From: Deltaproteobacteria bacterium UBA7527
GTDB lineage: Bacteria; Desulfobacterota; Syntrophorhabdia; Syntrophorhabdales; Syntrophorhabdaceae
Length of the DNA stretch: 42,533 bases
Direction: 5' to 3'
Assembly: GCA_002478225.1 (NCBI GenBank)
Contig: DLMV01000016.1
Coordinates: 15,198 to 57,730, forward strand
Shown piece after piece: positions 21,912 through 29,945 of the stretch. The position numbers and the translations under genes were made by a program. Position 1 is the stretch's first letter. Each line of letters begins with the position of its first letter. Under the pieces are notes generated by a model. That model was not told the DNA's origin. It ran no database searches and saw only the letters and a program-made list of their open reading frames with translations.

Positions 21912-24548
21912 CTATCCTGTAATGTTCTCCAGCATCTTTTTGCTTGCCATGAGCTTTTCGCGTTTTTCCTGTAACTCATTGAAGCTTGCCTCGTTCTTTG
22001 CAATAACCTCCGGCGGGGCTTTTTCCCTAAAGGCGGGGTTGCTCAGCTTGGCAGAGATCTTCTCGCTGTCCTCGTGGATCTTGATGAGTTCTTTTTCGAT
22101 CCTCCCCAGTTCCTTCTGGACGTCTATCAAACCCGTGACAGGAACAAAGACCTCTATGCCCTTGTATACGCCTACCGCTGAATGTTCGGGCGCATTGCCG
22201 TCTGTGAAAAGGATATCTTTGATCCTCGCAAGCTCTTTCATATAGAATTCATATGCCTTAAGAAGGGATTGGCGGCCATTTGCGCGGATAACAACCCCGA
22301 TCTTTACGTTCGGGGCTATGCCTGTCTCACCGCGGATGTTGCGGATGACATCAATTACCCCCATGATCGTTGCCATGTTCGTTTCGCTTTCTTCGTCCAG
22401 CTCGGACTCGTTGAACACCGGGAATGCGGAGATCATCACGCTCTCATTATCGCGGGCGGGAAGGCGCTGGTATATCTCTTCGGTGACAAAAGGCATAATA
22501 GGATGTAAAAGCTTCACGATATCCGTGAGGGTCTTGTAGAGGACAGACCGCGTCGCGTCGGCGTCAAAAGAAGTTACCTTACCGTAAAGGTTCGGCTTTA
22601 TGAGCTCTAAGTACCAGTCGCAGAACTCATGCCATATGAAGGCGTAGAGACAGCTTGCTGCTTCATTGAACCGATACGCGTTTATGCTTTCCGTTACATC
22701 TCTGATCACCTTTTGCGCCCTTGATCTGATCCATGCGTCGGGCAAATAAGATGACCGCCTGGTTCCCGTTGTTGCTACCTCCTTGTCTTTCAGGAACGCA
22801 AGGGCAAGCTTGGAGGCATTCCAGACCTTATTAACAAAGTTCCTTGCGCCCTCTATCCTTTCTTCTGAGAGGAGGACATCGCGCCCCTGTGCGGCGAGCA
22901 GCGTAAGGATGAACCTGAACGAATCTGTCCCATACTGGTCCATTATAACAAGGGGGTCAATTACATTCCCTTTTGATTTGCTCATCTTCTTCCCCTCGGC
23001 GTCCCTCACGAGCGCATGGATGTATACGTCACGAAAGGGCACATCCCCCATGAATTTGATGCCCATCATGATCATCCTGGCTACCCAGAAAAAGAGGATA
23101 TCAAACCCCGTGACGAGAAGGGACGTTGGGTAAAAGGTCTTCAGGTCGTCGGTCCTGTTAGGCCAGCCAAGAGTGGTAAATGGCCATAGCCCGGACGAGA
23201 ACCACGTATCAAGGACGTCGGATTCTTGCCGCAGCTCACCTTTGCAAACCTGGCAGCTATCGATAGTATCAACTGATGCATAGATCTTGTTGCACCTGTC
23301 GCAGTACCAGACCGGTATCCTGTGCCCCCACCATATCTGACGGGAGATGCACCAATCCCTGATATTCTCCATCCATTCGAAATAGACCTTCTCCCACATC
23401 TCGGGAATGATCCTGACCCGCTGCGACCGCACGGCCTCGATCGCCGGTTCTGCGAGGGGCTTCATCTTCAGGAACCACTGTAAGGACAGCGAGGGCTCGA
23501 CAATGGTCTTGCACCTATAGCATTTTCCGACACCAAGGTTGTATGGCTCGATCTTTTCGAGCAGACCCTTTTCCTCCAGCTCCCGGACGATCTTGTCGCG
23601 GCATTCAAATCTGTCCATGCCTTTATAATGGACAGCATTTTCGTTCATCTTCCCGTCGTCATCGATGACCTTGACGACCTCAAGGCGATGTCTTTTCATA
23701 ATCTCAAAATCATTGAGGTCATGTGCCGGTGTAACCTTAAGAACGCCCGTTCCGAACGATGTATCGACATAGCTGTCGCCGATAATAGGGATCTTTTTCT
23801 CCACAACAGGCAGCACGACGTATTTTCCGATATATTTTCCGTATCGTTCGTCATCGGGGTTCACGGCAACGGCTGTATCGCCAAGCATGGTCTCGGGCCT
23901 CGTCGTTGCAACTGTCAGATATCCCGTGTCTTCCGCAAGGGGGTACCGGATATGATAGAGGTGTCCTTTTGTCTCTTCATGTTCGGCCTCGAGGTCTGAA
24001 AGGGCGGTCTTGCACCGCGGACACCAGTTAATGATATAGTTGTCCCTGTATATTAGTCCTTCGTTATAGAGTCTTACGAACACCTCGCGGACTGCCCGCG
24101 AGAGCCCCTCATCCATCGTGAACCGTTCCCGCGACCAGTCGCAGGAGCATCCGAGCCGCTTGAGCTGTTCTATGATGGTGTTCCCTGATTGTTCCTTCCA
24201 CTGCCAGACCCTTTCAATAAACGCCGCCCGGCCGAGCATCTCGCGTGTCCGCCCTTCTTTTGTGATCTCCCTCTCAACGACGTTCTGTGTTGCGATGCCC
24301 GCATGATCGGTACCGGGAAGCCACAGCGCATTGAACCCTGCCATCCTCCTGAAACGCGTCACAATGTCCTGTAGAGTGTTGTTTAATGCATGCCCCATAT
24401 GGAGAGAGCCGGTAACGTTCGGTGGAGGAATGACCATAGAAAAAGGCGGTCTCGGGGAACTTCCCTCTGCCACGAAAAACCCTTTTTCAACCCAGAACCT
24501 GTACCATTTTTCTTCTATGGCGTGGGGATTGTAAACCTTGTCCATCAT
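21912..24548 (-). CDS. valS: Valyl-tRNA synthetase
   Basis: About 878 residues. Class I synthetase signatures are present: PPPNVTGSLHMGHAL with the HIGH-type motif and GKKMSKSKGNVIDP with KMSKS. The editing domain (TTRPETMLGDTAVAVNP) and the C-terminal coiled coil (VQKELGRIEKELIKIHEDSE) complete the bacterial ValRS plan. It charges tRNA(Val). GGAG eight bases before ATG 24548 sets the start; an upstream ATG at 24599 would add 17 residues unlike the family. It heads a - strand cluster that continues to the DUF294 and CBS genes. Confidence 0.97.
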   Translation of the reverse strand: MMDKVYNPHAIEEKWYRFWVEKGFFVAEGSSPRPPFSMVIPPPNVTGSLHMGHALNNTLQDIVTRFRRMAGFNALWLPGTDHAGIATQNVVEREITKEGRTREMLGRAAFIERVWQWKEQSGNTIIEQLKRLGCSCDWSRERFTMDEGLSRAVREVFVRLYNEGLIYRDNYIINWCPRCKTALSDLEAEHEETKGHLYHIRYPLAEDTGYLTVATTRPETMLGDTAVAVNPDDERYGKYIGKYVVLPVVEKKIPIIGDSYVDTSFGTGVLKVTPAHDLNDFEIMKRHRLEVVKVIDDDGKMNENAVHYKGMDRFECRDKIVRELEEKGLLEKIEPYNLGVGKCYRCKTIVEPSLSLQWFLKMKPLAEPAIEAVRSQRVRIIPEMWEKVYFEWMENIRDWCISRQIWWGHRIPVWYCDRCNKIYASVDTIDSCQVCKGELRQESDVLDTWFSSGLWPFTTLGWPNRTDDLKTFYPTSLLVTGFDILFFWVARMIMMGIKFMGDVPFRDVYIHALVRDAEGKKMSKSKGNVIDPLVIMDQYGTDSFRFILTLLAAQGRDVLLSEERIEGARNFVNKVWNASKLALAFLKDKEVATTGTRRSSYLPDAWIRSRAQKVIRDVTESINAYRFNEAASCLYAFIWHEFCDWYLELIKPNLYGKVTSFDADATRSVLYKTLTDIVKLLHPIMPFVTEEIYQRLPARDNESVMISAFPVFNESELDEESETNMATIMGVIDVIRNIRGETGIAPNVKIGVVIRANGRQSLLKAYEFYMKELARIKDILFTDGNAPEHSAVGVYKGIEVFVPVTGLIDVQKELGRIEKELIKIHEDSEKISAKLSNPAFREKAPPEVIAKNEASFNELQEKREKLMASKKMLENITG

Positions 24549-24583
24549 ATCAAATTCTCCAATATCGGTATTCAAGCATGAAG

Positions 24584-24731
24584 TAATATCTAAATTCAAA
24601 ATCCTAAGCTCTAAACAATATCAAGATCCAAACATCAAATGTTCAAAACAAATACAAGCCCTTTTGTTTTGATATGAGCACATTGGAACATTTGAATTTG
24701 TTTAGTGCTTCGATGTTCGGATTTTGGATTT
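24584..24731. repeat. Heptamer repeats upstream of valS, two opposed blocks
   Basis: A-rich units (TAATATC, TAAATTC, AAAATCC, TAAGCTC, TAAACAA, TATCAAG, ATCCAAA, CATCAAA, TGTTCAA, AACAAAT) run from 24584 to 24653. T-rich units (ATTTGAA, TTTGTTT, AGTGCTT, CGATGTT, CGGATTT, TGGATTT) run from 24690 to 24731. The second block is roughly the reverse complement of the first (CTAAACAA/TTGTTTAG, CAAATGTTC/GAACATTTG). The gap 24549-24771 holds no gene I can see. Confidence 0.7.
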
Positions 24732-24771
24732 ACTTTCAATTATTATCACCCAACATTATGTCTTCGTTCCA

Positions 24772-25815
24772 TCAAAGCGGTATATTCCACGGCAATGGAA
24801 GGAAGATCTTCTCAAAAAGATTAAAGGCATAGCGGTCTGTCATGCCCGCGATAAGATCACATACGCATGTTGCAGGTTCATCATAAAAATCACTCTTTTC
24901 GGTCTCCTCCAGGAAGGCATCAGGGTGTTGCAGGAAATACTGGTAAAGGTCTGTGATGATCCTGGAGCATTTCAGGAAATCCCCATGGACCACATTACTA
25001 TCGTATACCGTTTCATAAAGAAAATCCCTGAGTTGGACAATGTGTTCCTCGAGCTCTTCCCCGAAATTTACCTGTAGTTCAGGGTCTTTCAGCGTTTCTG
25101 ATATGACCCCCCGCACCATACGATCGATCCTGTCCGAGACGGTGAAGCCAAGGAATCCCCTGCACTCTCTCGGCAGGTCCTCTTCGGAGATGACGTTCCC
25201 TCTTATCGCGTCGTCTATATCGTGGTTAAGATAGGCGATCACATCGGCAACCCTCACCACTTCAGCCTCTTTTGTGAGAGGTTTTTCCGCATCGTCCCTG
25301 ATGACGATCTCCCCTTTGCCCTTTGAATGGCGCAGGATGCCGTCCCTCACTTCATGGGTTAGGTTGAGCCCTTTGCCATCCCGCTCGAGGATGTCGACAA
25401 CCCTGAGGCTCTGTTCGTAATGGCGAAACCCTCCCTCGTGGATGTCGTTGAGGACCTCTTCCCCTGCGTGGCCGAATGGTGTATGGCCGAGGTCATGTCC
25501 GAGGGAGATCGCCTCAACGAGATCTTCATTAAGGTCGAGGGCTTTTGCAATGGTCCGCCCTATCTGAGCGACTTCGAGGGTATGAGTAAGCCTCGTCCTG
25601 TAATGGTCGCCGGCAGGGGAAAGGAAAACCTGTGTCTTGTGCTTCAGCCTCCGAAAGGATTTGCTATGGGTTATCCTGTCCCGATCGTGCTGGAATGCGG
25701 GCCGTATATCGCACTCTGGCTCCGGCCTCAATCTGCCCCTTGTCTGACTGCTTTTCTGTGCAAATGGAGAGAGTATATAATCTTCCCTTTTTTCCAATCT
25801 TTCCCTGATGTCCAT
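24772..25815 (-). CDS. dgt: Deoxyguanosinetriphosphate triphosphohydrolase-like HD protein
   Basis: About 347 residues, HD superfamily dNTPase. It has the family start RERLEKREDYILSPFA, then SKSFRRLKHKTQVF, RTRLTHTLEVAQIGRTIA and the metal site HDLGHTPFGHAGE, with a later Asp in YLNHDIDDA. It splits dGTP or other dNTPs into nucleoside and triphosphate and so adjusts dNTP pools. The start at 25815 is chosen by similarity; an ATG at 25845 is possible and neither has a strong ribosome site. It is divergent from rpoD. Confidence 0.93.
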   Translation of the reverse strand: MDIRERLEKREDYILSPFAQKSSQTRGRLRPEPECDIRPAFQHDRDRITHSKSFRRLKHKTQVFLSPAGDHYRTRLTHTLEVAQIGRTIAKALDLNEDLVEAISLGHDLGHTPFGHAGEEVLNDIHEGGFRHYEQSLRVVDILERDGKGLNLTHEVRDGILRHSKGKGEIVIRDDAEKPLTKEAEVVRVADVIAYLNHDIDDAIRGNVISEEDLPRECRGFLGFTVSDRIDRMVRGVISETLKDPELQVNFGEELEEHIVQLRDFLYETVYDSNVVHGDFLKCSRIITDLYQYFLQHPDAFLEETEKSDFYDEPATCVCDLIAGMTDRYAFNLFEKIFLPLPWNIPL

Positions 25816-25948
25816 AGCCCTGAAAGTCAATAGGTAATGTATCATAAGAGCAGGACTATTTCAATTCTGTAAATACCTGTAAAAACCGGTTCGTTGCCTC
25901 ATGTGATAATAAAAAACAGCATCTTGGGGCGATTCTGCAAAAACCTGC

Positions 25949-25978
25949 TTGACAAAAATACCATGGAATTGTTATAGT
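25949..25978 (+). promoter_or_regulatory. Sigma-70 promoter of rpoD
   Basis: A perfect TTGACA at 25949-25954, an 18-base spacer and TATAGT at 25973-25978. Transcription would begin near 25985 and run through a terminator-like hairpin before the rpoD start. Confidence 0.75.
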
Positions 25979-26011
25979 TATTAAATAGATAACTGAGAAA
26001 CATAATCAGGG

Positions 26012-26046
26012 ATGCCCTCAAATCAATAGATTTGGGGCATTTTTTG
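26012..26046 (+). terminator. Intrinsic terminator/attenuator in the rpoD leader
   Basis: ATGCCCTCAAATC (26012-26024) pairs with GATTTGGGGCAT (26029-26040), 12 bp with one bulged T and a four-base loop, followed by TTTTT (26041-26045). It lies between the promoter at 25949-25978 and the ATG at 26063. A transcript ending here would be about 60 bases, so it is either an attenuator of rpoD or the end of a small RNA. Confidence 0.8.
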
Positions 26047-26062
26047 TGTTTTGGAGTCAGCC

Positions 26063-27577
26063 ATGAGCATAAAAAATTTCAGCGAGATAAAGCACTTGAT
26101 CGATGTGGGTATGGAAAAGGGGTTTCTTACCCCTGACGAGATCAACGACATCCTCCCGCAGAACATCTTTTCACCGGAAGATATTGAGGATATCTTTGAT
26201 TTTCTCTCCGAGTCAAACATCGATATAGTGGAAACGATTAAGGAAAAAGTGGAGGCACCCGAAGAAGAGGCCCAGGAATGGGGGGAGATAGAGAAATTTC
26301 CGTCGGAGAGAACGGACAATATCATCTGGGCATATCTAAAGGACATCGGCAGGGTCTCACTGCTCACCTCAGATGAAGAATATTCCATAGCGAAAAAGAT
26401 AGAAGAAGGGGAACGGAAGATACGCAACCTCCTTTTTGATCTGCCTCATGCGGTCCGCGAGCTTCAGGAGCTGTCGTCCCAATTGAGAAAAGAGACGATC
26501 AACATCATCGACGTTATTAAAAACATTGATGAGATGAACTATACGAAAAAGGATGAAGAGAAATACAAGAAGAAGACCATCTCTCTTATCAACAGCGTCA
26601 AGAACCTGTTCGAGAAGAAGGAAGAGCTCCACAAGAAGATGTCAGGCGCTGATGCTGCCACAAAAAAGCAATATGATAAAAAGCTCAAGGCAGTTGAGCT
26701 GAAGATGGAAGAGACCCTTATTAACCTGAACCTGAACAAGAAGATTCTTGAAGAAGTGATAAGGAAGATCGGCAGACAGCTCAAGTTTATGGATGACAAA
26801 GAGGTAAAGAAGGTCAAACGAAGATTGATGGAGATCGTTGCCATTGAGAATGGGCTCAAGGTGGTGAAGAACAGGCTCATCCAGGCAAACCTGAGGCTTG
26901 TTATCAATATCGCAAAGAAATACCTCAACAGGGGTCTGTCCTTCCTTGACCTTATACAGGAAGGCAATATGGGTCTTATGAAGGCGGCAGAGAAGTACGA
27001 CTATCAGAAAGGATACAAATTTTCCACCTATTCAACATGGTGGATCCGCCAGGCTATTACGAGGGCGATCGCAGATTATGCACGGACGATCAGGGTTCCT
27101 GTCCATGTCCTTGAAACGATGAACAAGATCACAAAGGTTACTATATCCCTCTTTCAGGACCTGGGAAGAGAACCAAACCTCGACGAGATATCCCTGAAGG
27201 CCGGCCTGCCCCTTGAAAAGGTACGGAAGATCATGAAGGTCTCCAACGAGCCGATCTCTATCGAGACCCCTATCGGCGACGATGAGTCGAAGCTCGGTGA
27301 TTTTATTGCAGATCCTAAGTCTCCCTCGCCGTTCAACGAGCTTGTCGGCATCTCTCTTAAAGAAGAGATCGATAAGGTACTGTCCACCCTTACTCCGAGA
27401 GAGGAGAAGGTGATCAGGATGAGGCTTGGCATCGGTGAAAAGACCGATTATACTCTTGAAGAGGTTGGAGAGGTCTTTGGCCTGACGCGTGAGCGCATCA
27501 GGCAGATCGAGGCGAAGGCCCTGCGGAAACTGAAGCACCCCTCGCGGCGCAAGAGGCTCGACAGCTTCCTGGAGTAA
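26063..27577 (+). CDS. rpoD: RNA polymerase primary sigma factor (sigma-70)
   Basis: About 504 residues. Region 1.1 is at the start (FSEIKHLIDVGMEKGFLTPDE), region 1.2 is DNIIWAYLKDIGRVSLLT, and a Lys-rich non-conserved insert covers about residues 140-240. Region 2 has NLRLVINIAKKYLNRGLSF and FSTYSTWWIRQAITRA, which recognise -10. Region 4 ends with GEVFGLTRERIRQIEAKALR, which recognises -35. It directs housekeeping transcription. GGAG six bases before ATG 26063 sets the start. dnaG, often the upstream neighbour of rpoD, is absent; an HD dNTPase gene lies divergently instead. Leader control is likely (hairpin at 26012). Confidence 0.97.
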   Translation: MSIKNFSEIKHLIDVGMEKGFLTPDEINDILPQNIFSPEDIEDIFDFLSESNIDIVETIKEKVEAPEEEAQEWGEIEKFPSERTDNIIWAYLKDIGRVSLLTSDEEYSIAKKIEEGERKIRNLLFDLPHAVRELQELSSQLRKETINIIDVIKNIDEMNYTKKDEEKYKKKTISLINSVKNLFEKKEELHKKMSGADAATKKQYDKKLKAVELKMEETLINLNLNKKILEEVIRKIGRQLKFMDDKEVKKVKRRLMEIVAIENGLKVVKNRLIQANLRLVINIAKKYLNRGLSFLDLIQEGNMGLMKAAEKYDYQKGYKFSTYSTWWIRQAITRAIADYARTIRVPVHVLETMNKITKVTISLFQDLGREPNLDEISLKAGLPLEKVRKIMKVSNEPISIETPIGDDESKLGDFIADPKSPSPFNELVGISLKEEIDKVLSTLTPREEKVIRMRLGIGEKTDYTLEEVGEVFGLTRERIRQIEAKALRKLKHPSRRKRLDSFLE

Positions 27578-27606
27578 AGCAAGAAATTAAAAAGATCAGA
27601 AGATGA

Positions 27607-27642
27607 GAAGGTGAGGCTCAACAAACCTCACCTTCTTTTTTT
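27607..27642 (+). terminator. Intrinsic terminator of rpoD
   Basis: GAAGGTGAGG (27607-27616) pairs perfectly with CCTCACCTTC (27626-27635) around a nine-base loop, followed by seven T. It lies 30 bases after the rpoD stop. Confidence 0.93.
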
Positions 27643-27699
27643 GATATAAATCCGGATACACCTTCCCTTAGAGCATCGACGTCGGACTTTCCCCGCAAA

Positions 27700-27960
27700 C
27701 ACGCTCATACGCTTTGTTGGCCTGTTGCCCTAACGTTGTATTCGCAGGAACGCTGTTTCGCTCACTGCTCCGCTGCGCTTTTTACCCACTTAATGGCTCG
27801 AAGTTCACTCAATTCGTGAACTCGTCGTTCCTCCTCAGACAGCACGAATTGTCATACGGAACGTTCCTTCTCGCCAAGTGGGTCCCAAAAATGCTCGAAG
27901 TCGCTGTTCGCGTAACGGTTCCCGGCGAACTGAATAGGAGCCGCAAAGCTCCTTCCTGCT
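27700..27960. repeat. Dispersed intergenic repeat, longest copy
   Basis: About 260 bases with nested inverted repeats: ACCCACTT (27784-27791) / AAGTGGGT (27876-27883) outside, and CAATTCGTG (27810-27818) / CACGAATTG (27843-27851) inside. It shares blocks with the gap at 14575-14790 and, on the other strand, with 17255-17364. No protein is evident. It could be a REP- or MITE-like element without its own transposase. Confidence 0.6.
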
Positions 27961-27982
27961 CAGTAATAACAATTTAAACAAT

Positions 27983-28011
27983 AAGGGTTTTGCAGAAAAT
28001 GCAAAGCCCTT
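27983..28011 (-). terminator. Terminator of the HNH gene
   Basis: On the - strand AAGGGCTTTGCA (28000-28011) pairs with TGCAAAACCCTT (27983-27994), with one mismatch and a five-base loop, followed by a T-rich stretch. It begins eight bases after the HNH stop codon. Confidence 0.7.
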
Positions 28012-28018
28012 ATAAAGC

Positions 28019-28318
28019 TTAGCGTTTTTTCTTGTTATTGACACCATCGGCAGACACAACACATACCAGTCTACCATCCTGTTTACTCACATTGTTTTCC
28101 CATTGTAATGGCCGCAAATTTGAGAGATTGTCTGCTCCACCCTGTGATGCAGGCTTTATGTGATCTATCTCCCATCCGTATTGTGAGTCCCTGTTACCAT
28201 AATGTTGCCTACTGATCCACGCATCGCATTCATCCTTTCTCCAGCTATTCGGATTATTATTTAAAACAACTTTACCCTTTTCCCACACTTTCTGAATTGT
28301 TAACAGATCAAATGCCAT
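28019..28318 (-). CDS. Solo HNH endonuclease
   Basis: 99 residues. The centre WEIDHIKPASQGGADNLSNL followed by RPLQWENN is an HNH nuclease motif with His 53, Asn 67 and Asn 76 as the likely catalytic and structural residues. There are no zinc-binding CxxC pairs. An N-terminal helical part (VWEKGKVVLNNNPNSWRKDE) precedes it. It belongs to the group of small free-standing HNH proteins whose biological role is mostly unknown. AAAGGAG precedes the ATG. No RuvC, PLMP or other partner domain is present, so it is not a full IscB or Cas9. A long series of stem-loops lies directly upstream. Confidence 0.88.
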   Translation of the reverse strand: MAFDLLTIQKVWEKGKVVLNNNPNSWRKDECDAWISRQHYGNRDSQYGWEIDHIKPASQGGADNLSNLRPLQWENNVSKQDGRLVCVVSADGVNNKKKR

Positions 28319-28348
28319 TTTTGTTCTCCTTTTTGGAATGATTGCTTT

Positions 28349-28649
28349 CTGGGAGGGCGGTGAGCCCTCCCAGTAAAGCTTTGCTTAGACCCAGATGGGC
28401 CAAGCTTTGAGGCCATAATCCTTTGCGTATAAACGCTTTCCATGGATGGTAATCCATGCGCGGAAAATGAGCCTTTTGCCAGAGTTGTTTTTCACTGGCA
28501 AACACCACCTTTCTGGTAATGGAATTTTCTTGACAGAAAATACGAGTTTTTGATACTATTCGTTCTAGGATAAATATTTTCGTCAAGCGCCCATCATTAC
28601 CAAGATGGGCATGATTTAAGCCCCAAAATGGTAGAACATTTTGGGGCTT
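28349..28649 (-). ncRNA. Array of consecutive stem-loops upstream of the HNH gene (candidate structured RNA)
   Basis: Within 301 bases there are at least seven stem-loops in a row: CTGGGAGGGC/GCCCTCCCAG (28349-28373); AAAGCTT/AAGCTTT (28375-28408) with a competing inner GCTT/AAGC; CATGGAT/ATCCATG (28441-28458), extendable by TTTCC/GGAAA; TTTGCCAG/CTGGCAAA (28475-28502); ATTTTCT/AGAAAAT (28524-28541); GCCCATC/GATGGGC (28589-28610); and a 13-bp stem AAGCCCCAAAATG/CATTTTGGGGCTT (28618-28649). The strand is inferred from the HNH gene, which starts 31 bases beyond the array. A frame of 118 codons is open through it on the - strand, but its product is not recognisable. It might be an omega-RNA/HEARO-like RNA, a leader, or a repeat insertion. 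I do not recognise the family. Confidence 0.4.
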
Positions 28650-28824
28650 GTTATTTATTTTCAAAAGCTACATTATTGCCTCCATCTGATTTATAATGAA
28701 ACAGCAGATTTTTCTAGGGAGAGATATAGATGAATAAAGAAAACATCGGCACAACAAGACGTTGATTTAGAAAGTGAACTATATACTAACTGCAGCTCCA
28801 AGGGTTTATCTAATCACACCTCCG
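28650..28824. other. Gap between the stem-loop array and nrdG, nothing recognised
   Basis: 175 bases, A+T rich. I see no gene, hairpin with a T-run, or clear promoter here. A GGGAGAG followed by an ATG at 28731 opens only an 11-codon frame. Confidence 0.4.
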
Positions 28825-29643
28825 TCATAATCTTTTTTCTGCTTCATACTGGGTATTGATATGTGCAGGTTTTTTATGGCTGACCGCTGTTCGCTCGTCA
28901 CCGGCCGGTTCACGCCCGGCATTGACAACCGACTGTTGTTTGCTGCCGCCCGTCATGATCCGGGCGACGTTCTCCCTGATCTTCGCCATCTTGTCCGGCG
29001 AGAAGGGCTTGATGTTTGCATATGATGCATCAAGGGTGTTGCGGGGTCTGAATTCCTGGACAGTAAACTGCTTTGCGTGGCGGATATGTTCGGCGACCTC
29101 ATAGACATCATCTTCGCGGTGGAGGAATGGAACAACGGTCATCCTGAACTCATAATCCACTGTCCCTTCGAGGATGAACCTGATGCTCTCTTCAATCGTT
29201 TGCGTGTTTATATCAACACCGCACCACCTCTTATATCTGTCGACAGGACCCTTGACATCCATGGCCACATAATCGATGAGCCCTTCATTGACGAGTCTTT
29301 TCAACATAGAGGGCGATGATCCGTTCGTATCGAGCTTGATCTTGATGCCTTCGGCCCTTATCTGGCCGATCATGCGAAAAAGGTCCATATGGATCGTCGG
29401 TTCGCCGCCGGTGACAACGATCCTGTCCACCCATTTTTTGTACTTTCTCAGGGTAAAGATGATGTTTTCCAGGGGTATCTCCTCCATCGTATCATTATGA
29501 AGGACGAGATCGGTGTTATGGCAGAAGGGGCACCTGAAGTTGCATCCGCCGGTAAATAAAACGGACGAGATGCAGCCCTTCCAGTCGATAAAGCTCGTTT
29601 CCAGAAACCCCCGGATGGGATTGTTATGCCCCATGCACGACAT
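28825..29643 (-). CDS. nrdG: Anaerobic ribonucleotide reductase activating enzyme (radical SAM)
   Basis: About 272 residues. The radical SAM cluster motif is CNFRCPFCHN (C-x3-C-x2-C), and VVTGGEPTIH is the GGE SAM-binding motif. It generates the glycyl radical on NrdD using S-adenosylmethionine. The ATG at 29643 has GAGG six bases upstream; an ATG at 29634 (MGHNNPIRGF) is an alternative. The gene start overlaps the end of the redoxin gene by up to 20 bases, so nrdD, redoxin and nrdG are one operon. It is longer than the E. coli protein (about 154), as in the PflA-like NrdG form, with a basic, probably disordered C-terminal tail. Confidence 0.93.
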   Translation of the reverse strand: MSCMGHNNPIRGFLETSFIDWKGCISSVLFTGGCNFRCPFCHNTDLVLHNDTMEEIPLENIIFTLRKYKKWVDRIVVTGGEPTIHMDLFRMIGQIRAEGIKIKLDTNGSSPSMLKRLVNEGLIDYVAMDVKGPVDRYKRWCGVDINTQTIEESIRFILEGTVDYEFRMTVVPFLHREDDVYEVAEHIRHAKQFTVQEFRPRNTLDASYANIKPFSPDKMAKIRENVARIMTGGSKQQSVVNAGREPAGDERTAVSHKKPAHINTQYEAEKRL

Positions 29644-29887
29644 GGAGGACCTCATCGATGTTCGGTACGTTTCCCCGCCACTCCCCGAGCCAGTTCTCTG
29701 TTTCATCTTCAACGACGATCGTCGGCAACGCCATGACGCGGTAATATGTTGCCTCAGTGAGCCCTTCAACAGTTCCCACATTGAAATCATTTACATCTAC
29801 GTTCTTTTCCTTGAGATTGTCTTTCAATCTTTTTGCCATCGGGCACATCGGACAGTCATCTTTGTAGAAAATCTTTACGATCCCCAT
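29624..29887 (-). CDS. Glutaredoxin/thioredoxin-like redoxin in the class III RNR operon
   Basis: 87 residues, thioredoxin fold. It starts MGIVKIFYKDDCPMCPMAKR with the redox pair C-P-M-C near residue 12. The cis-Pro segment is VMALPTIVVEDE. AAAGGGGAGG precedes the ATG. It sits between nrdD and nrdG and overlaps the latter, so it most likely donates electrons to NrdD or protects it. A subgroup of class III reductases is known to use a redoxin (NrdH, thioredoxin or glutaredoxin) instead of formate. Confidence 0.85.
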   Translation of the reverse strand: MGIVKIFYKDDCPMCPMAKRLKDNLKEKNVDVNDFNVGTVEGLTEATYYRVMALPTIVVEDETENWLGEWRGNVPNIDEVLHVVHGA

Positions 29888-29945
29888 TCTATTACCTCCC
29901 CTTTAATAGTTCTTAGTTGATAACTCATTGCAAATTATAGAAACG

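Noticed and set aside
28019..28649. Group II intron, IscB or Cas9-type locus
   Set aside because: No domain V signature, reverse transcriptase, RuvC or PLMP region is visible. Only a small HNH protein is present, so I make only a cautious comparison with HEARO-type RNAs.
28308..28664. A 118-codon frame through the stem-loop array upstream of the HNH gene
   Set aside because: The bases are explained by consecutive inverted repeats, the product is unlike any protein I know, and no good ribosome site precedes it. I kept the region as a candidate RNA instead.
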